Source of the DNA: Petrosia ficiformis | Lineage: Eukaryota > Porifera > Demospongiae > Haplosclerida > Petrosiidae | Assembly (NCBI GenBank): GCA_947044365.1 | Contig: OX345637.1 | Location: 7,763,701-7,827,700 of the forward strand | Direction of reading: 5' to 3' | DNA: 64,000 bases | Shown: positions 63,845-64,000 of the stretch, piece by piece | How the letters are laid out: every line of letters starts with the position of its first letter | Position numbering within the stretch: position 1 is the first letter of the stretch | The notes under the pieces: model-generated | The model's database searches: none | What the model saw: only the letters and a program-made list of their open reading frames with translations | What the model was told of the DNA's origin: nothing | Position numbers and translations under genes: made by a program

Positions 63845-63936
63845 CTGAAAGTGGAGAAGCATGAATGTTAACTGATGTTGATCAATCATAATTAATTATT
63901 ATGTGTTCCATATGAAATAAGATGCATATGTGAAAG

Positions 63937-64000
63937 AAGTATCCCTATGATTACTCTGTAATGATCACGATCATCTCCACTCTCATCTCTGAAACTCAAC
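63937..64000 (-). mobile_element. MITE family 1, end at window edge
   Basis: AGTATCCCTATGATTACTCTGTAATGATCA begins like the inverted copy at 44887. It runs off the window. Confidence 0.5.

Overview
The window looks like nuclear DNA of an early-branching animal, most likely a demosponge; Amphimedon queenslandica is my best guess, not confirmed. The evidence is AT-rich DNA, multi-exon genes with GT-AG introns, animal genes (USP25/28, cystathionine beta-synthase, GPR157-like receptors), very short exons in places, dense small transposons and minisatellites, and a secreted fibrinogen-like family of a type I associate with sponges and cnidarians. Nothing bacterial (operons, CRISPR, rRNA) was seen. 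All exon structures were built by hand by matching reading frame, intron phase and splice sites.

Layout. 1-16.1 kb: a birth-and-death cluster of secreted, single-exon, cysteine-rich fibrinogen-like proteins. Three are intact (4381-5448, 9291-10355, 12009-13310, all +) and at least six copies on both strands are broken. Repeated promoter blocks carry TATA boxes, and transposons are scattered through the cluster. 16.3-24.2 kb (+): the last eight exons of a USP25/28-type deubiquitinase, beginning at its catalytic His box; the Cys-box exons are not in the window, so the cluster may lie in a very large intron of this gene. 24.2-28.4 kb: gene-free, with a 1.46-kb non-autonomous hAT element and a tandem repeat. 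28.4-46.0 kb (+): a complete cystathionine beta-synthase gene, 15 coding exons, 525 aa. Its introns hold minisatellites, MITEs and a nest in which a reverse-transcriptase element sits inside a hAT transposon inside a 43-bp minisatellite. 46.5-57.5 kb: four GPR157/cAMP-receptor-like 7TM genes (+, +, -, +), each with three coding exons and the same two phase-0 introns. 58.3-64 kb (-): the 3' nine exons of a GHMP-family sugar kinase, most like glucuronokinase, running off the right edge.

The genes form no single pathway. CBS (transsulfuration) and the sugar kinase are metabolic, the USP acts on ubiquitin, and the receptor and fibrinogen-like arrays look like lineage-specific expansions for sensing or recognition. 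The most interesting parts are the fibrinogen-like cluster with its repeated loss of the mature domain, the large acidic insert in the USP catalytic domain, the altered PLP loop in CBS, the divergent GPCR pair sharing a 152-bp promoter gap, and a set of small mobile-element families whose ends and target duplications can be read directly.
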